From Pseudomonadota bacterium (lineage in GTDB: Bacteria; Pseudomonadota; Gammaproteobacteria; Burkholderiales; Burkholderiaceae): DNA of 13,605 bases. The DNA lies in assembly GCA_021783435.1 (NCBI GenBank), contig JAJXUC010000101.1:1-13605 (forward strand). Reading direction: 5' to 3'. The position numbers were made by a program, and so were the translations under genes. Under the pieces are notes generated by a model. That model worked only from the letters and a program-made list of their open reading frames with translations. It did no database searches and was not told the DNA's origin. Shown piece by piece: positions 1 to 7,902 of this stretch. The first letter of the stretch is position 1. The number at the start of each line of letters is the position of its first letter.

Positions 1-114
1 TTCCGGCGCCTCAAGGGCTTCCGTCGCATCTTCTCGCGCTTCGAGAAGCTCGATGTAATGGTCCTCGGCTTCATCAGCTTTGCGCTGATCGCCGATGGGC
101 TGCGGTTGTGTTAA
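1..114 (+). CDS. IS5-family transposase, C-terminal end (partial)
   Basis: The window opens inside a reading frame whose last 37 residues (FRRLKGFRRIFSRFEKLD at the start, ending in ALIADGLRLC and a TAA at 112-114) have the typical C-terminus of IS5-type DDE transposases: a basic RRxFSRFEKLD stretch followed by a hydrophobic FISFALIADGLR tail. These enzymes cut and rejoin the ends of their own element. The catalytic DDE residues lie upstream, outside the window, so activity cannot be judged. The stop codon lies within the presumed right terminal repeat, as is common in compact IS5 elements. The family call is from remembered conserved sequence; the subgroup (perhaps IS427-like) is inference. 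Confidence 0.8.
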   Translation, partial: FRRLKGFRRIFSRFEKLDVMVLGFISFALIADGLRLC

Positions 115-121
115 CAGGCCC
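1..121 (+). mobile_element. Right end of an IS5-type insertion sequence (partial)
   Basis: This is the transposase 3' end plus a probable right terminal repeat at about 107-121, reading TGTGTTAACAGGCCC. Its reverse complement, starting GGGCCTGTTAACA, is the type of end seen in IS5/IS427-group elements, from memory. The element boundary would be near 121, followed by CTA or TA as a possible short target duplication. The left end is outside the window, so neither the repeat pair nor the duplication can be confirmed. The element transposes in the same direction as prfC is transcribed, and ends about 480 bases before prfC. Confidence 0.65.
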
Positions 122-599
122 TAGTCAACATGACGCTCCTCCAACGTGCTGCCCAAGCTCATGACCTGTTTGCGCGGTGATCGTGTTCCGTTCGCGGGAA
201 CCTGCGTCGCGCTGCAGTTGATGAGCGAGGCCCTCTCCGGTTGACCTTGTCTCGGATTTCGAACCATCGGTCCTGCGCTTGCGAGCGGCGTTGGGCTGGA
301 AGTTTCGGCGAACGCGCTGGTGCCGATGCCAGATGGCATGCCCCCGACCCCGCTCGTCGAGCGCTTCGGCAACTCGATGGTCTGCAGTTCCCGTCGGTTT
401 GCCTCACACAGCCCCATGCCGAGGCCGCCGTCGCCAAAGTGCTGGGCATCTGCCGGGAGGTGCGCGGTGCACCTTAGAACTTAAAATCACCTGCTACACC
501 GGGCGTGTCCGGCGTAGGCACAGAGGCCGATATGCACAACGCTATGGGCAACCTTTGGAATGCGTACATGGCTGTGTACATAACGGGGTCAATGAAGAG
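122..599. other. Gene-free stretch with broken reading fragments
   Basis: No intact gene is convincing here. Short protein-like stretches appear in different forward frames: an ATG at 130 reading MTLLQRAAQAHDLFAR then a stop at 178-180, a piece around 181-243 (RVPFAGTCVALQLMSEALSG) ending in TGA, and a frame ending in AVAKVLGICREVRGAP before a stop at 475-477. Such frame hopping suggests a decayed gene next to the insertion sequence, but I recognise no family and chance open frames are common at this GC level. The last 120 bases before prfC contain an A/T-rich TTAAAAT at 481-487 that could serve as a -10 element, though no good -35 is seen. A small inverted repeat, GTACA-N6-TGTAC, lies within 564-579. 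Confidence 0.4.
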
Positions 600-2222
600 A
601 TGTCGAGCGAACGAAGCACCGATGAAGTCAAGCGGAGAAGGACGTTTGCCATCATTTCCCACCCCGACGCCGGCAAGACCACGCTGACGGAAAAGCTGTT
701 GCTATTTTCCGGCGCGATTCAAATCGCCGGCAGCGTGAAAGCGCGCAAGGCCAGCCGCCACGCCACCTCCGACTGGATGGAGATCGAAAAGCAGCGCGGC
801 ATTTCGGTGGCGAGTTCGGTGATGCAGATGGAGTGGCGCGACTGTGTCGTCAACCTGCTCGATACGCCCGGTCACCAGGACTTCAGCGAAGACACCTATC
901 GCGTGCTCACCGCGGTGGACGCGGCGCTGATGGTGATCGATGCCGCCAACGGCGTCGAGGCCCAAACCCTGCGCTTGCTGGAGGTCTGCCGCGCGCGCAA
1001 CACGCCCATCATCACCTTCGTCAACAAGATGGACCGCGAGGTGCGCACCCCGCTGGACCTGATGGACGAGATCGAGCGCCACCTGGGCATGGACGCCATT
1101 CCCTTCACCTGGCCGGTGGGCATGGGCAAGAATTTCCACGGCGTGCTCGACCTGCGTGCCCAGCGCATGCGCGTGTTCCGTCCCGGCGAAGATCGCGCGG
1201 TCGGGGCGGATGACGATTGCATCGACGGCCTCGACAACCCCGAACTCGCCGCCCGCTTCGGCGCCGAACAGTTGCAGGCGCAGGAAGAAATCAGCCTGCT
1301 GGCCGACGCCACGCCCGGCTTCGACATGACGGCATTTCGCTCTGGGCAGCAGTCACCGCTGTTCTTTGGATCGGCCATCAACAACTTCGGCGTGCGTGAA
1401 GTGCTCGATGCCCTGGTCGATCTGGCTCCGCCGCCCGGCTCGCGCGCGGCCATGCAGCGCCTAGTGCAGCCGAGCGAGTCCAGGTTCACGGGGCTGGTGT
1501 TCAAGGTACAGGCCAATATGGATCCTGCGCACCGCGACCGCATCGCCTTCGTGCGCGTGTGTTCTGGCCGCTTCGAACGCGGCATGCGGCTGAAGGTGGG
1601 GCGCAGCGGCAAGGAGATCCGCCCCAACACTGTGGTCGCCTTCATGTCGCAGCGCCGCGAATTGCTGGAAGAAGCATGGGCCGGCGACATCATCGGCATT
1701 CCCAACCACGGCACCCTGCGCCTGGGCGACACCCTCACCGAAGGCGAAACCTTGCAATTCACCGGGTTGCCATTCTTCGCGCCGGAACTGTTCCAGGCGG
1801 TGGAAATTGCCGATCCGCTGCGCAGCAAACAGTTGCGCACAGGGCTGCAGCAGCTTGGCGAAGAGGGCGCCATCCAGGTGTTTCGACCACACTTCACCGG
1901 CCCGCTCTTGCTCGGCGCCATCGGTACGCTGCAGTTCGACGTCGTACTGCACCGCTTGAGCGGGGAGTACAACGTCGCCGCGCGCCTCGGCGCCACGCCT
2001 TATCGTGTGGCCCGCTGGATCCACAGCGACGACGAACGCGAGCTCAAGCGTTTCATCGACGAAAACTCCCACCGCATCGCCTACGACGTGGTGGACGCCC
2101 CGACCATCCTGCTCACCCACGCCGCGGAGTTGCGCGTGCTGCAAGAGCGCTGGCCGGGCATCGCTTTTCACGCCCTGCGCGAACATGCCGGGCGGGTGTT
2201 CCAAACCGAACTGACGGCTTGA
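600..2222 (+). CDS. prfC: Peptide chain release factor 3 (RF3)
   Basis: RF3 is a cytoplasmic translational GTPase that removes RF1 or RF2 from the ribosome after peptide release. The protein has 540 residues from the ATG at 600, close to the 529 of E. coli RF3. GTPase motifs are all visible: P-loop SHPDAGKTT at residues 20-28, RGIS at 67-70, DTPGHQDF at 88-95, NKMD at 142-145 and a G5-type FFGSAINNFGV later. The C-terminal part (QVFRPHF, GALGxLQFDV-like region) matches the RF3-specific domains rather than EF-G. The same frame is open back to 279, but the extra N-terminal sequence is low-complexity and Arg-rich, and the family starts just before RRRTFAIISHPDAGKTT, so I place the start at 600. 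The ribosome-binding site is weak (GGGG at 584-587 or GAAGAG abutting the ATG). Confidence 0.95.
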   Translation: MSSERSTDEVKRRRTFAIISHPDAGKTTLTEKLLLFSGAIQIAGSVKARKASRHATSDWMEIEKQRGISVASSVMQMEWRDCVVNLLDTPGHQDFSEDTYRVLTAVDAALMVIDAANGVEAQTLRLLEVCRARNTPIITFVNKMDREVRTPLDLMDEIERHLGMDAIPFTWPVGMGKNFHGVLDLRAQRMRVFRPGEDRAVGADDDCIDGLDNPELAARFGAEQLQAQEEISLLADATPGFDMTAFRSGQQSPLFFGSAINNFGVREVLDALVDLAPPPGSRAAMQRLVQPSESRFTGLVFKVQANMDPAHRDRIAFVRVCSGRFERGMRLKVGRSGKEIRPNTVVAFMSQRRELLEEAWAGDIIGIPNHGTLRLGDTLTEGETLQFTGLPFFAPELFQAVEIADPLRSKQLRTGLQQLGEEGAIQVFRPHFTGPLLLGAIGTLQFDVVLHRLSGEYNVAARLGATPYRVARWIHSDDERELKRFIDENSHRIAYDVVDAPTILLTHAAELRVLQERWPGIAFHALREHAGRVFQTELTA

Positions 2223-2233
2223 CACAGGTGTCG

Positions 2234-2260
2234 CCAAACCCTAGCGCCGCGAGGGTTTGG
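2234..2260 (+). terminator. Hairpin after prfC, possible terminator
   Basis: A perfect 9-base stem, CCAAACCCT at 2234-2242 and AGGGTTTGG at 2252-2260, encloses a 9-base loop 12 bases after the prfC stop. No run of T follows, so it is not a classical rho-independent terminator. It may protect the 3' end of the prfC message or act with Rho. Confidence 0.4.
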
Positions 2261-2293
2261 CCCGTGTTGGCCTGGGGTTGATCAGCAGGCGTT

Positions 2294-2322
2294 TTGACAG
2301 CGTCAGCGCTGGCGTTTAGGCT
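2294..2322 (+). promoter_or_regulatory. Candidate sigma-70 promoter of egtB
   Basis: A perfect -35 hexamer TTGACA lies at 2294-2299, followed 17 bases later by TAGGCT at 2317-2322, which keeps the key T1, A2 and T6 of the -10 consensus. Transcription would start at about 2328-2330, right at the egtB ATG (2329), so the transcript would be nearly leaderless. This agrees with the lack of a Shine-Dalgarno sequence before that ATG (only A residues precede it). The -10 match is modest. Confidence 0.45.
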
Positions 2323-2328
2323 GAAAAA

Positions 2329-3666
2329 ATGTCTGCTGCAGCGTTGCCCGACTGTTCTTCTGATGCCATCGCAAAGTCCTCCCCACTTCCGGCGGGTGAC
2401 TTCGCTGTTCGCCTGATGGCCACCCGCGCCCTGACGCTCGACCTCTGCGCCAGCCTTGAGCCGGAAGACATGACGCCGCAGAGCATGGCCGATGCCAGCC
2501 CGGCGAAATGGCACCTTGCCCACACCAGCTGGTTTTTCGAAACCTTTGCGCTGCTGCCCTTCTTGCCCGGCTACGGCGTGTTTCACGCGCGCTACGCCGA
2601 ACTGTTCAATTCGTATTACGTCAGCGCCGGGCCACGCTATGCACGGCCGCAGCGCGGTCTCGTGACCCGCCCCACGGTGGCCGAAGTGCGGCGCTACCGC
2701 GCCCATGTGGACCTGCATCTGCGCAAGCTGCTGGACATGCACACCGGGCTGGACGCCGCCGAGCGCGCGGCCGATGCCCGCAGCGATGCCGGCCCGACGA
2801 GTCATCTCCCGCGCGTGCTCGAACTCGGCCTGCAGCACGAGCAGCAGCACCAGGAACTGCTGCTCACCGATGTGCTGCATCTGCTCGCGCACAACCCGCT
2901 CAAGCCCGCGTGGCGCCTGCTCCCGGCACCGCCTTCGCAGACGGCGCGGCCTCTGCGTTTCGTCTGCGGGGAGCAAGGCGCGCATGCCATCGGCCACGCC
3001 GGCATGGGCTTCCGCTTCGACAACGAAGCGCCGCGCCACCCGACCTGGCTGGCGCCGCATGCCCTCGCCGACCGCCTGGTGAGCAATGCCGAGTACCGCG
3101 ACTTCATCCGCGATGGCGGCTACGACGAACCGCTGCTCTGGCTGTCCGACGGTTGGAGCGCCGTGCAGCGTGAAGGCTGGCGTGCCCCGCTGTACTGGAG
3201 CGCCGACGCTGCATCGAGCTTCACCCTGGCTGGCGAGCAGGCGCTCGATCCCAACGCGCCCGTCTGCCACATCAGCCATTTCGAGGCCGACGCCTTTGCC
3301 CGCTGGGCCGGGGCGCGGTTGCCGACCGAAGCCGAGTGGGAGGCCTTCGCCAGCACGCAACCACTGCGCGGGAATGGGCTGGACGCCGGCTACTGCCGCC
3401 CTGCAGCGCCCTCCCCTGGCCACACCCAGGTGTACGGCGACGCGTGGGAATGGACCGGCAGCAGCTACCTCCCGTACCCCGGCTACAAAGTCGCGGAAGG
3501 CCCCCTGGGGGAATACAACGGCAAATTCATGTCCGGCCAGATGGTGCTGCGCGGCGGCTCCTGCGTCACCCCGCCGGGCCATCTGCGCGCCACCTACCGC
3601 AATTTCTTCTACCCCCACCAGCGCTGGCAGTTCATGGGACTGCGGCTGGCAAAGGACCAGACTTGA
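2329..3666 (+). CDS. egtB: Ergothioneine biosynthesis protein EgtB (sulfoxide synthase)
   Basis: EgtB is a non-haem Fe(II), O2-dependent enzyme that joins hercynine (trimethylhistidine) to a thiol donor and forms the C-S sulfoxide of ergothioneine. The protein has 445 residues. An N-terminal DinB-like domain carries the expected iron ligands: His in KWHLAHTSWFFE (residues 60-71, H62/H65) and the HxxxH of HEQQHQELLLTD (H170 and H174). From about residue 205 the formylglycine-generating-enzyme-like fold follows, with ARLPTEAEWE (329-338), GDAWEWT (370-376), GEYNGKFM (394-401), RGGS (408-411) and the closing block TYRNFFYPHQRWQFMGLRLA (422-441). The start at 2329 has no ribosome-binding site; M30 at 2416 is an alternative, also without one. 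egtD follows with its TTG start overlapping the egtB stop. No egtA or egtC is in the window, so cysteine rather than gamma-glutamylcysteine may be the thiol donor; that is inference. Confidence 0.94.
   Translation: MSAAALPDCSSDAIAKSSPLPAGDFAVRLMATRALTLDLCASLEPEDMTPQSMADASPAKWHLAHTSWFFETFALLPFLPGYGVFHARYAELFNSYYVSAGPRYARPQRGLVTRPTVAEVRRYRAHVDLHLRKLLDMHTGLDAAERAADARSDAGPTSHLPRVLELGLQHEQQHQELLLTDVLHLLAHNPLKPAWRLLPAPPSQTARPLRFVCGEQGAHAIGHAGMGFRFDNEAPRHPTWLAPHALADRLVSNAEYRDFIRDGGYDEPLLWLSDGWSAVQREGWRAPLYWSADAASSFTLAGEQALDPNAPVCHISHFEADAFARWAGARLPTEAEWEAFASTQPLRGNGLDAGYCRPAAPSPGHTQVYGDAWEWTGSSYLPYPGYKVAEGPLGEYNGKFMSGQMVLRGGSCVTPPGHLRATYRNFFYPHQRWQFMGLRLAKDQT
3651..3656 (+). promoter_or_regulatory. 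Ribosome-binding site deciding the egtD TTG start
   Basis: AAAGGA at 3651-3656 lies inside the end of egtB, 6 bases before the TTG at 3663. It is the only well-placed site near the start of the EgtD-like reading frame, whose first in-frame ATG would remove about 75 conserved residues. Confidence 0.65.
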
Positions 3667-4670
3667 AACGCGCAAGCCCGCTGCATGAGCCGCAGGACGT
3701 GCCGGAGGATCTGGCGCCGACGTCGCTGCGACTTGCCGTGCTCGAAGGCCTGCTCGACAGTCCCAAGCATCTGCCCAGCGCCTATTTGTACGACGCTCGC
3801 GGCTCGGCACTGTTCGAGCGGATTTGCGAACTGCCCGAGTATTACCCCACGCGCACCGAACTGGCCATCTTGCAAACGCATGCGGGCGACATGGCCACCT
3901 GCATCGGCCCGCGTGCCATCCTGGTCGAGCCTGGCAGTGGCGCCGGCGTGAAAACCGCCCTGCTGCTGGAACGACTGCTGCAGCCCGCGGCCTATGTGCC
4001 GGTGGAAATTTCGCCCACGGCCTTGCAGGCGTCCGTGCGAGCCATGGCCGCGCGGTTTGCGCATCTGCCCATCCACCCGCTGCAGGCCGACTTCACCCAG
4101 GCGTTCACGCTCCCGCATGCGCTGCGCCGTGGAGATGCCGGCCGTGCGGAGGGCGAGATCGACGGGCGCGTGGTGTTTTTCTTTCCCGGCTCCACCATCG
4201 GCAATTTCGATCCGCAACATGCCCAGGCGCTGCTGACGCGCTGGCGCCTGCTGGGCGGGGCCGATGCCGGCCTGCTCATCGGCGTCGATCTGCGCAAGGA
4301 CGCCGCCGTGCTGCAGGCCGCTTATGACGATGCGCAAGGCGTGACCGCAGCGTTCAACCGCAACCTGCTGGTGCGTGCCAACCGTGAGTTCGCAGCCGAT
4401 TTCGCGCCCGACTCTTTCGATCATCTCGCCCGTTACGACAGTGTGCAGGGGCGCATCGAGATGCACCTGCGAAGCCGTGAGGCCCAGGTCGTGCATATCG
4501 CCGGCCATACGCTGGGCTTCGACGCCGGCGAGACCATCCACACCGAGAACTCGTACAAATACACGCTGGACGGTTTTGCGGCGCTGGCCGCACTGGCCGG
4601 CTGGCGACTCGATGCGCAGTGGACCGATCCACTGCGACGTTTTGGTGTGCTGGCGATGCGCGCCGCCTAG
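3663..4670 (+). CDS. egtD: L-histidine N-alpha-methyltransferase EgtD
   Basis: EgtD uses S-adenosylmethionine to trimethylate the alpha-amino group of histidine, giving hercynine, the first step of ergothioneine synthesis and the substrate of EgtB. From TTG 3663 the protein has 335 residues, near the 321 of mycobacterial EgtD. Visible family features are LPEYYPTRTE (57-66), the SAM-binding VEPGSGAGVKT (88-98), FPGSTIGNFDP (174-184), the GVTAAFNRN segment (226-234) and IHTENSYKY (292-300). Tyr of YYPTRTE, Asn of TIGN and Glu/Ser of TExS correspond to residues known to hold histidine in the mycobacterial enzyme. The start was chosen because AAAGGA lies 6 bases upstream, and TTGA overlaps the egtB stop, which suggests translational coupling. 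GTG at 3699 is a poorer alternative. Confidence 0.92.
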   Translation: MKRASPLHEPQDVPEDLAPTSLRLAVLEGLLDSPKHLPSAYLYDARGSALFERICELPEYYPTRTELAILQTHAGDMATCIGPRAILVEPGSGAGVKTALLLERLLQPAAYVPVEISPTALQASVRAMAARFAHLPIHPLQADFTQAFTLPHALRRGDAGRAEGEIDGRVVFFFPGSTIGNFDPQHAQALLTRWRLLGGADAGLLIGVDLRKDAAVLQAAYDDAQGVTAAFNRNLLVRANREFAADFAPDSFDHLARYDSVQGRIEMHLRSREAQVVHIAGHTLGFDAGETIHTENSYKYTLDGFAALAALAGWRLDAQWTDPLRRFGVLAMRAA

Positions 4671-4709
4671 CCGCAGCGCCGGCATCGAGCAGTTCACCAA
4701 GCTCCAGTC

Positions 4710-7226
4710 ATGCGTTTCGGACCCCTCATCCTGCGTGATCTGCGCGCCGCCGAGCTGCGGCTGATGTGGCTGGCGCTGGTGCTGGCCACGGCAGCGCTGT
4801 CCACCGTGGGCTTTCTGGCGCAGCGCCTGGATGCAGGTCTCAAGCGCGATGCGGCCCAGCTCATTGGCGGCCAGGCTGTGGTGCAGGGCGATCACCCTCT
4901 GCCGTCCAGCTTCCTGCAACAGGCCCATGTCGACGGTCTGCACACCACGCAAACCGCGGTGTTCGCCAGCATGGCCGTGGGGCCGGGCACACAGGGGCGC
5001 ACGCATCTGGTGGCGGTGAAGGCCGTCGGCACAGGTTACCCGCTGCTGGGCAGCATGGAACTGCGCCCGCCCGGCGGGGGCGCGGCATACAAGCGGCGTG
5101 CCGCGCCACGGCCCGGCACGGTATGGGTCGATCCCGGCGTGGCGGCGCAACTGCATGCGCCCGCGCAAGGCCCCATCACCCTGGGCACGCGCAGCTTCCG
5201 CGTCGCCGCCGTCATCACCCGCGAGCCCGATCGCGGCGCCGGCTTCATCAACTTCGCCCCTCGGGTGATGATGAACGCGGCCGATCTTCCCTCCACCGGC
5301 CTCATCCAGCCCGCCAGCCGCGTGACGTACCGGCTGGCCGTCGCGGGCGCGCCGACGGTTGCGGCCGGCTTCGCCGCCTGGGCCAAGGCACGCATCGAGA
5401 CCCAGAGCCTGCGTGGCCTGCAGGTGCTGACCGTGGCCGACGGCGGGCCGGAACTCGGCCAGAACCTGCAGCGCGGCTCGGGATTTTTGCAGCTGGTGTC
5501 CATGCTCACGGCGCTGATCGCGGCCGTGGCGGTGGCCATTGCCGCACGTGATTTTTCGCGCCGCCGCCTGGATACCACGGCGCTGCTCAAGGCGCTGGGC
5601 CTGTCGCAAGGCACGTTGCTACGGCTGATCACGGCAGAGCTGCTGTTGCTTGGTTTGCTGGCTGGCGGCATCGGCATCCTGTTGGGCCTGCTCGGTCAGG
5701 CTGCATTGCTGCATCTGCTGGCCGGCGTCGTGGATGTGCGCGGCCTGCCCACGCCCGGCTGGCAGCCAGCGGCCATCGCCCTGCTGGCGGCGCTGGCGCT
5801 GCTGCTGGCCTTCGCCCTGCCGCCCGTGCTGCAACTGGCGCGGGTACCGCCACTGCGTGTGCTGCGCCGTGAGCCCCGGGCATTCAGCCTCGCGCCCTGG
5901 TTGCTGGGCGTGGTGGGTGTGGGGCTGTTCGTGGCCGTGTTGCTGCTGCTGGCGCAGGACCGCAAGCTCGCGCTCATCGCCCTGGGGGGATTCGTCGCCG
6001 CTGCGGTGGGCTTCGCCGTGCTGGCTTTCGCGCTGGTGTGGGGTTTGCGGCGGCTGGTCAGCCAGCATCGCGGCGTGATGGCACTGGCCGCCCGGCAACT
6101 GGGAGCGCGCAGCGCGCAGGCGGTGGCGCAGATCAGTGCGCTGGGACTGTCGATGCTGGCACTGATGCTGGTGGCGATGCTGCGCACCGGGCTGCTGGCC
6201 GGCTGGCAGGCCACCCTGCCGCCCGATGCGCCCAACCGCTTCGTCATCAACATCCAGCCGCAGCAAGGGCCGGCGTTTCAAGCCGCGCTGAAAGCCGCCA
6301 GCATCCAGCGCTACGACTGGTACCCCATGGTGCGCGGGAGGCTGGTGGCGGTGAATGGCAAACCGGTGTTCGGGCGCGACTACAAGGACGAGCGCGCCCG
6401 CATGCTCGTCGACCGCGAACTGAACCTCTCCACCACGCCCACCTTGCCGGCGCACAACCGCATCACCGCCGGCAGTTGGCAAGCGACGTCGGGACCGGGC
6501 GCGCAAGGATTGTCGGTCGATACCGGCATCGCCACCACCCTGGGCCTGAAGATGGGCGACCAGCTCAGTTTCGACGTTGCCGGCAGCACCATCACCGCAC
6601 CCATCACCAGCCTGCGCAAAATCGACTGGGGCTCGATGCGGGTCAATTTCTTCGTGCTCATGCCGCGCGCGATGCTGGCGCGGCAGCCGACCACCTTCAT
6701 CACCGCCTTCTTCGAGCCGCCCGCGGCGCGCACCGGCGCCGACAACCTCGATGACCGCTTGGCCCATGCCTTTCCCGACATCACTCTGATCGACCTCAGT
6801 TACCTGCTGACCCAGGTGCGCCACATGCTGGAGCAGGTCAGCACCGCCGTGCAATTCCTGTTCGGCTTTGCCCTGGCCGCGGGGCTGGCGGTGCTGGTGG
6901 CCAGCCTGCTCATCAGCCGGCAGGAACGCGAACATGAAACGGCCATGTGGCGCGTGCTCGGCGCCTCCAGCAGCCTGCTGCAGCAGGTGATGACAGCCGA
7001 GCTGCTGCTGAGCGGCGCGCTGGCCGGGTTGCTCGGCACGGCGGCAGCGGCCATCGTCGCCTGGGTGCTGGCGCGGCGCGTCTTCGATTTCGCCTGGACA
7101 CCGTCGCCAGCATGGTTCGCGGTGGGCACGACCGTGGGCGCCGTGCTGGCCCTGGCCGTGGGCTGGCTGGCCCTGCGCCGCGTGCTGCGTGCACCGCCGC
7201 AGCGCACCCTGCAAGCGCTGGGATGA
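4710..7226 (+). CDS. FtsX-type ABC transporter permease (YbbP-like)
   Basis: This 838-residue inner-membrane protein has the layout of the large duplicated MacB/FtsX permeases such as YbbP. An N-terminal membrane segment (about 17-38) is followed by a periplasmic region with a LIGGQAVVQGDHPLP-like stretch, then a cluster of hydrophobic segments (about 258-280, 305-335, 352-372, 394-415, 420-446, 471-494). A second periplasmic region (about 500-690) and a final FtsX bundle follow (about 705-730, 755-785, 795-815). DTTALLKALGLSQ (288-300) and HETAMWRVLGAS near the C-terminus are the usual FtsX coupling-helix motifs that contact the ATPase. The ATPase partner (YbbA-type) is not in this window, which is unusual. 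The substrate of this family is not firmly known. It starts 39 bases after egtD, probably in one transcript; the ribosome-binding site is weak. Confidence 0.88.
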   Translation: MRFGPLILRDLRAAELRLMWLALVLATAALSTVGFLAQRLDAGLKRDAAQLIGGQAVVQGDHPLPSSFLQQAHVDGLHTTQTAVFASMAVGPGTQGRTHLVAVKAVGTGYPLLGSMELRPPGGGAAYKRRAAPRPGTVWVDPGVAAQLHAPAQGPITLGTRSFRVAAVITREPDRGAGFINFAPRVMMNAADLPSTGLIQPASRVTYRLAVAGAPTVAAGFAAWAKARIETQSLRGLQVLTVADGGPELGQNLQRGSGFLQLVSMLTALIAAVAVAIAARDFSRRRLDTTALLKALGLSQGTLLRLITAELLLLGLLAGGIGILLGLLGQAALLHLLAGVVDVRGLPTPGWQPAAIALLAALALLLAFALPPVLQLARVPPLRVLRREPRAFSLAPWLLGVVGVGLFVAVLLLLAQDRKLALIALGGFVAAAVGFAVLAFALVWGLRRLVSQHRGVMALAARQLGARSAQAVAQISALGLSMLALMLVAMLRTGLLAGWQATLPPDAPNRFVINIQPQQGPAFQAALKAASIQRYDWYPMVRGRLVAVNGKPVFGRDYKDERARMLVDRELNLSTTPTLPAHNRITAGSWQATSGPGAQGLSVDTGIATTLGLKMGDQLSFDVAGSTITAPITSLRKIDWGSMRVNFFVLMPRAMLARQPTTFITAFFEPPAARTGADNLDDRLAHAFPDITLIDLSYLLTQVRHMLEQVSTAVQFLFGFALAAGLAVLVASLLISRQEREHETAMWRVLGASSSLLQQVMTAELLLSGALAGLLGTAAAAIVAWVLARRVFDFAWTPSPAWFAVGTTVGAVLALAVGWLALRRVLRAPPQRTLQALG

Positions 7227-7375
7227 GACCGGGCCGTGCGCTTGCACGACAGTCCGCCTGGGTTTTGCGGTAGCCAGGCGATCGGCGCGGTCGCCGGGCA
7301 CCTTGATGCGGCACAAAGCCGCTTCGCCCTGAGCGGCGACAATACCAGCATGCGGACTCCTCTCGACCACGCCCG

Positions 7376-7816
7376 ATGAGTGCTCAACCTCCCTCAGCGC
7401 CCAGGCCCTACGACCTGCTCGGCGGCGGGCCAGGCGTGCGCGCCCTGGTCGATCGTTTCTACGATTTGATGGACCTGGAACCGGCCTACGCCGAGTTGCG
7501 CGCCATGCATCCCAGGCAGTCCGAGCAAACGCGCGACAAACTGTTCTGGTTCCTCAGCGGCTGGCTTGGCGGCCCGGACTTGTATGCGCAGCGCTTCGGT
7601 CATCCACGCCTGCGCATGCGCCACCTCCCTTATGCCATCGGCATCCGCGAGCGTGACCAATGGCTGGACTGCATGCGCCAGGCCATGACGGAGGCAAAGG
7701 TCCCCGAGGATTTGCAACTGCGCCTGCGCGCCGCGTTTGCCGGCACCGCCGACTGGATGCGCAACCGGCCCGAGGATCGGGACGCGCCACCGCAGCAGCC
7801 GTTGGTGCCGCACTGA
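7376..7816 (+). CDS. Group II truncated haemoglobin (trHbO-like)
   Basis: This 146-residue protein is a small 2-over-2 haem globin. Typical group II features are FY at residues 28-29 (B9/B10 distal pair), FLSGWLGGP (59-67) in the CD region, RMRHLPYAIG (80-89) with H83 as the proximal haem ligand, and the family-typical Trp of DQWLDCM (W96, G8 position). Group II globins bind O2, NO or peroxide and are linked to oxidative or nitrosative stress handling; the exact role here is unknown. It begins 149 bases after the permease, with no clear Shine-Dalgarno before the ATG. A short hairpin, GCGGC-N5-GCCGC (7308-7322), lies in that gap. Its position behind the ergothioneine genes fits a redox context, but co-transcription is only inferred. 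Confidence 0.9.
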   Translation: MSAQPPSAPRPYDLLGGGPGVRALVDRFYDLMDLEPAYAELRAMHPRQSEQTRDKLFWFLSGWLGGPDLYAQRFGHPRLRMRHLPYAIGIRERDQWLDCMRQAMTEAKVPEDLQLRLRAAFAGTADWMRNRPEDRDAPPQQPLVPH

Positions 7817-7890
7817 ACTGCACGCCAGCCGCGAAACGGATGGGGTCGAACCTGGTTGAGGACGACGCCACGCCGGCACGACGACCCTGA

Positions 7891-7902
7891 AACGCTAGCG
7901 TT
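7891..7902. terminator. Palindrome between convergent globin and smr genes
   Basis: AACGCTAGCGTT is a perfect 12-base palindrome containing the smr stop codon (TAG on the reverse strand, 7895-7897). It lies between two converging genes and might contribute to transcript 3'-end formation in either direction. Without a loop or a T run the terminator role is weak; it may be chance. Confidence 0.2.

Noticed and set aside
279..599. N-terminal extension of prfC back to an ATG at 279
   Set aside because: The extra 107 residues are Arg/Cys/Pro-rich with no family counterpart; RF3 proteins begin close to the residue encoded at 600.
2113..3810. A 565-residue reverse open frame opposite egtB
   Set aside because: A GC-rich shadow: low-complexity His/Arg/Gly-rich reading with no motif, fully opposite a gene with clear catalytic motifs.
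3609..5609. A 666-residue reverse open frame opposite egtD and the permease
   Set aside because: It crosses two well-supported forward genes and shows no recognisable domain; long antisense frames are expected at this GC content.
5619..7370. A 583-residue reverse open frame rich in Gln and His
   Set aside because: Antisense to repeated Leu/Ala codons of the membrane protein, which produces Gln/His-rich nonsense.
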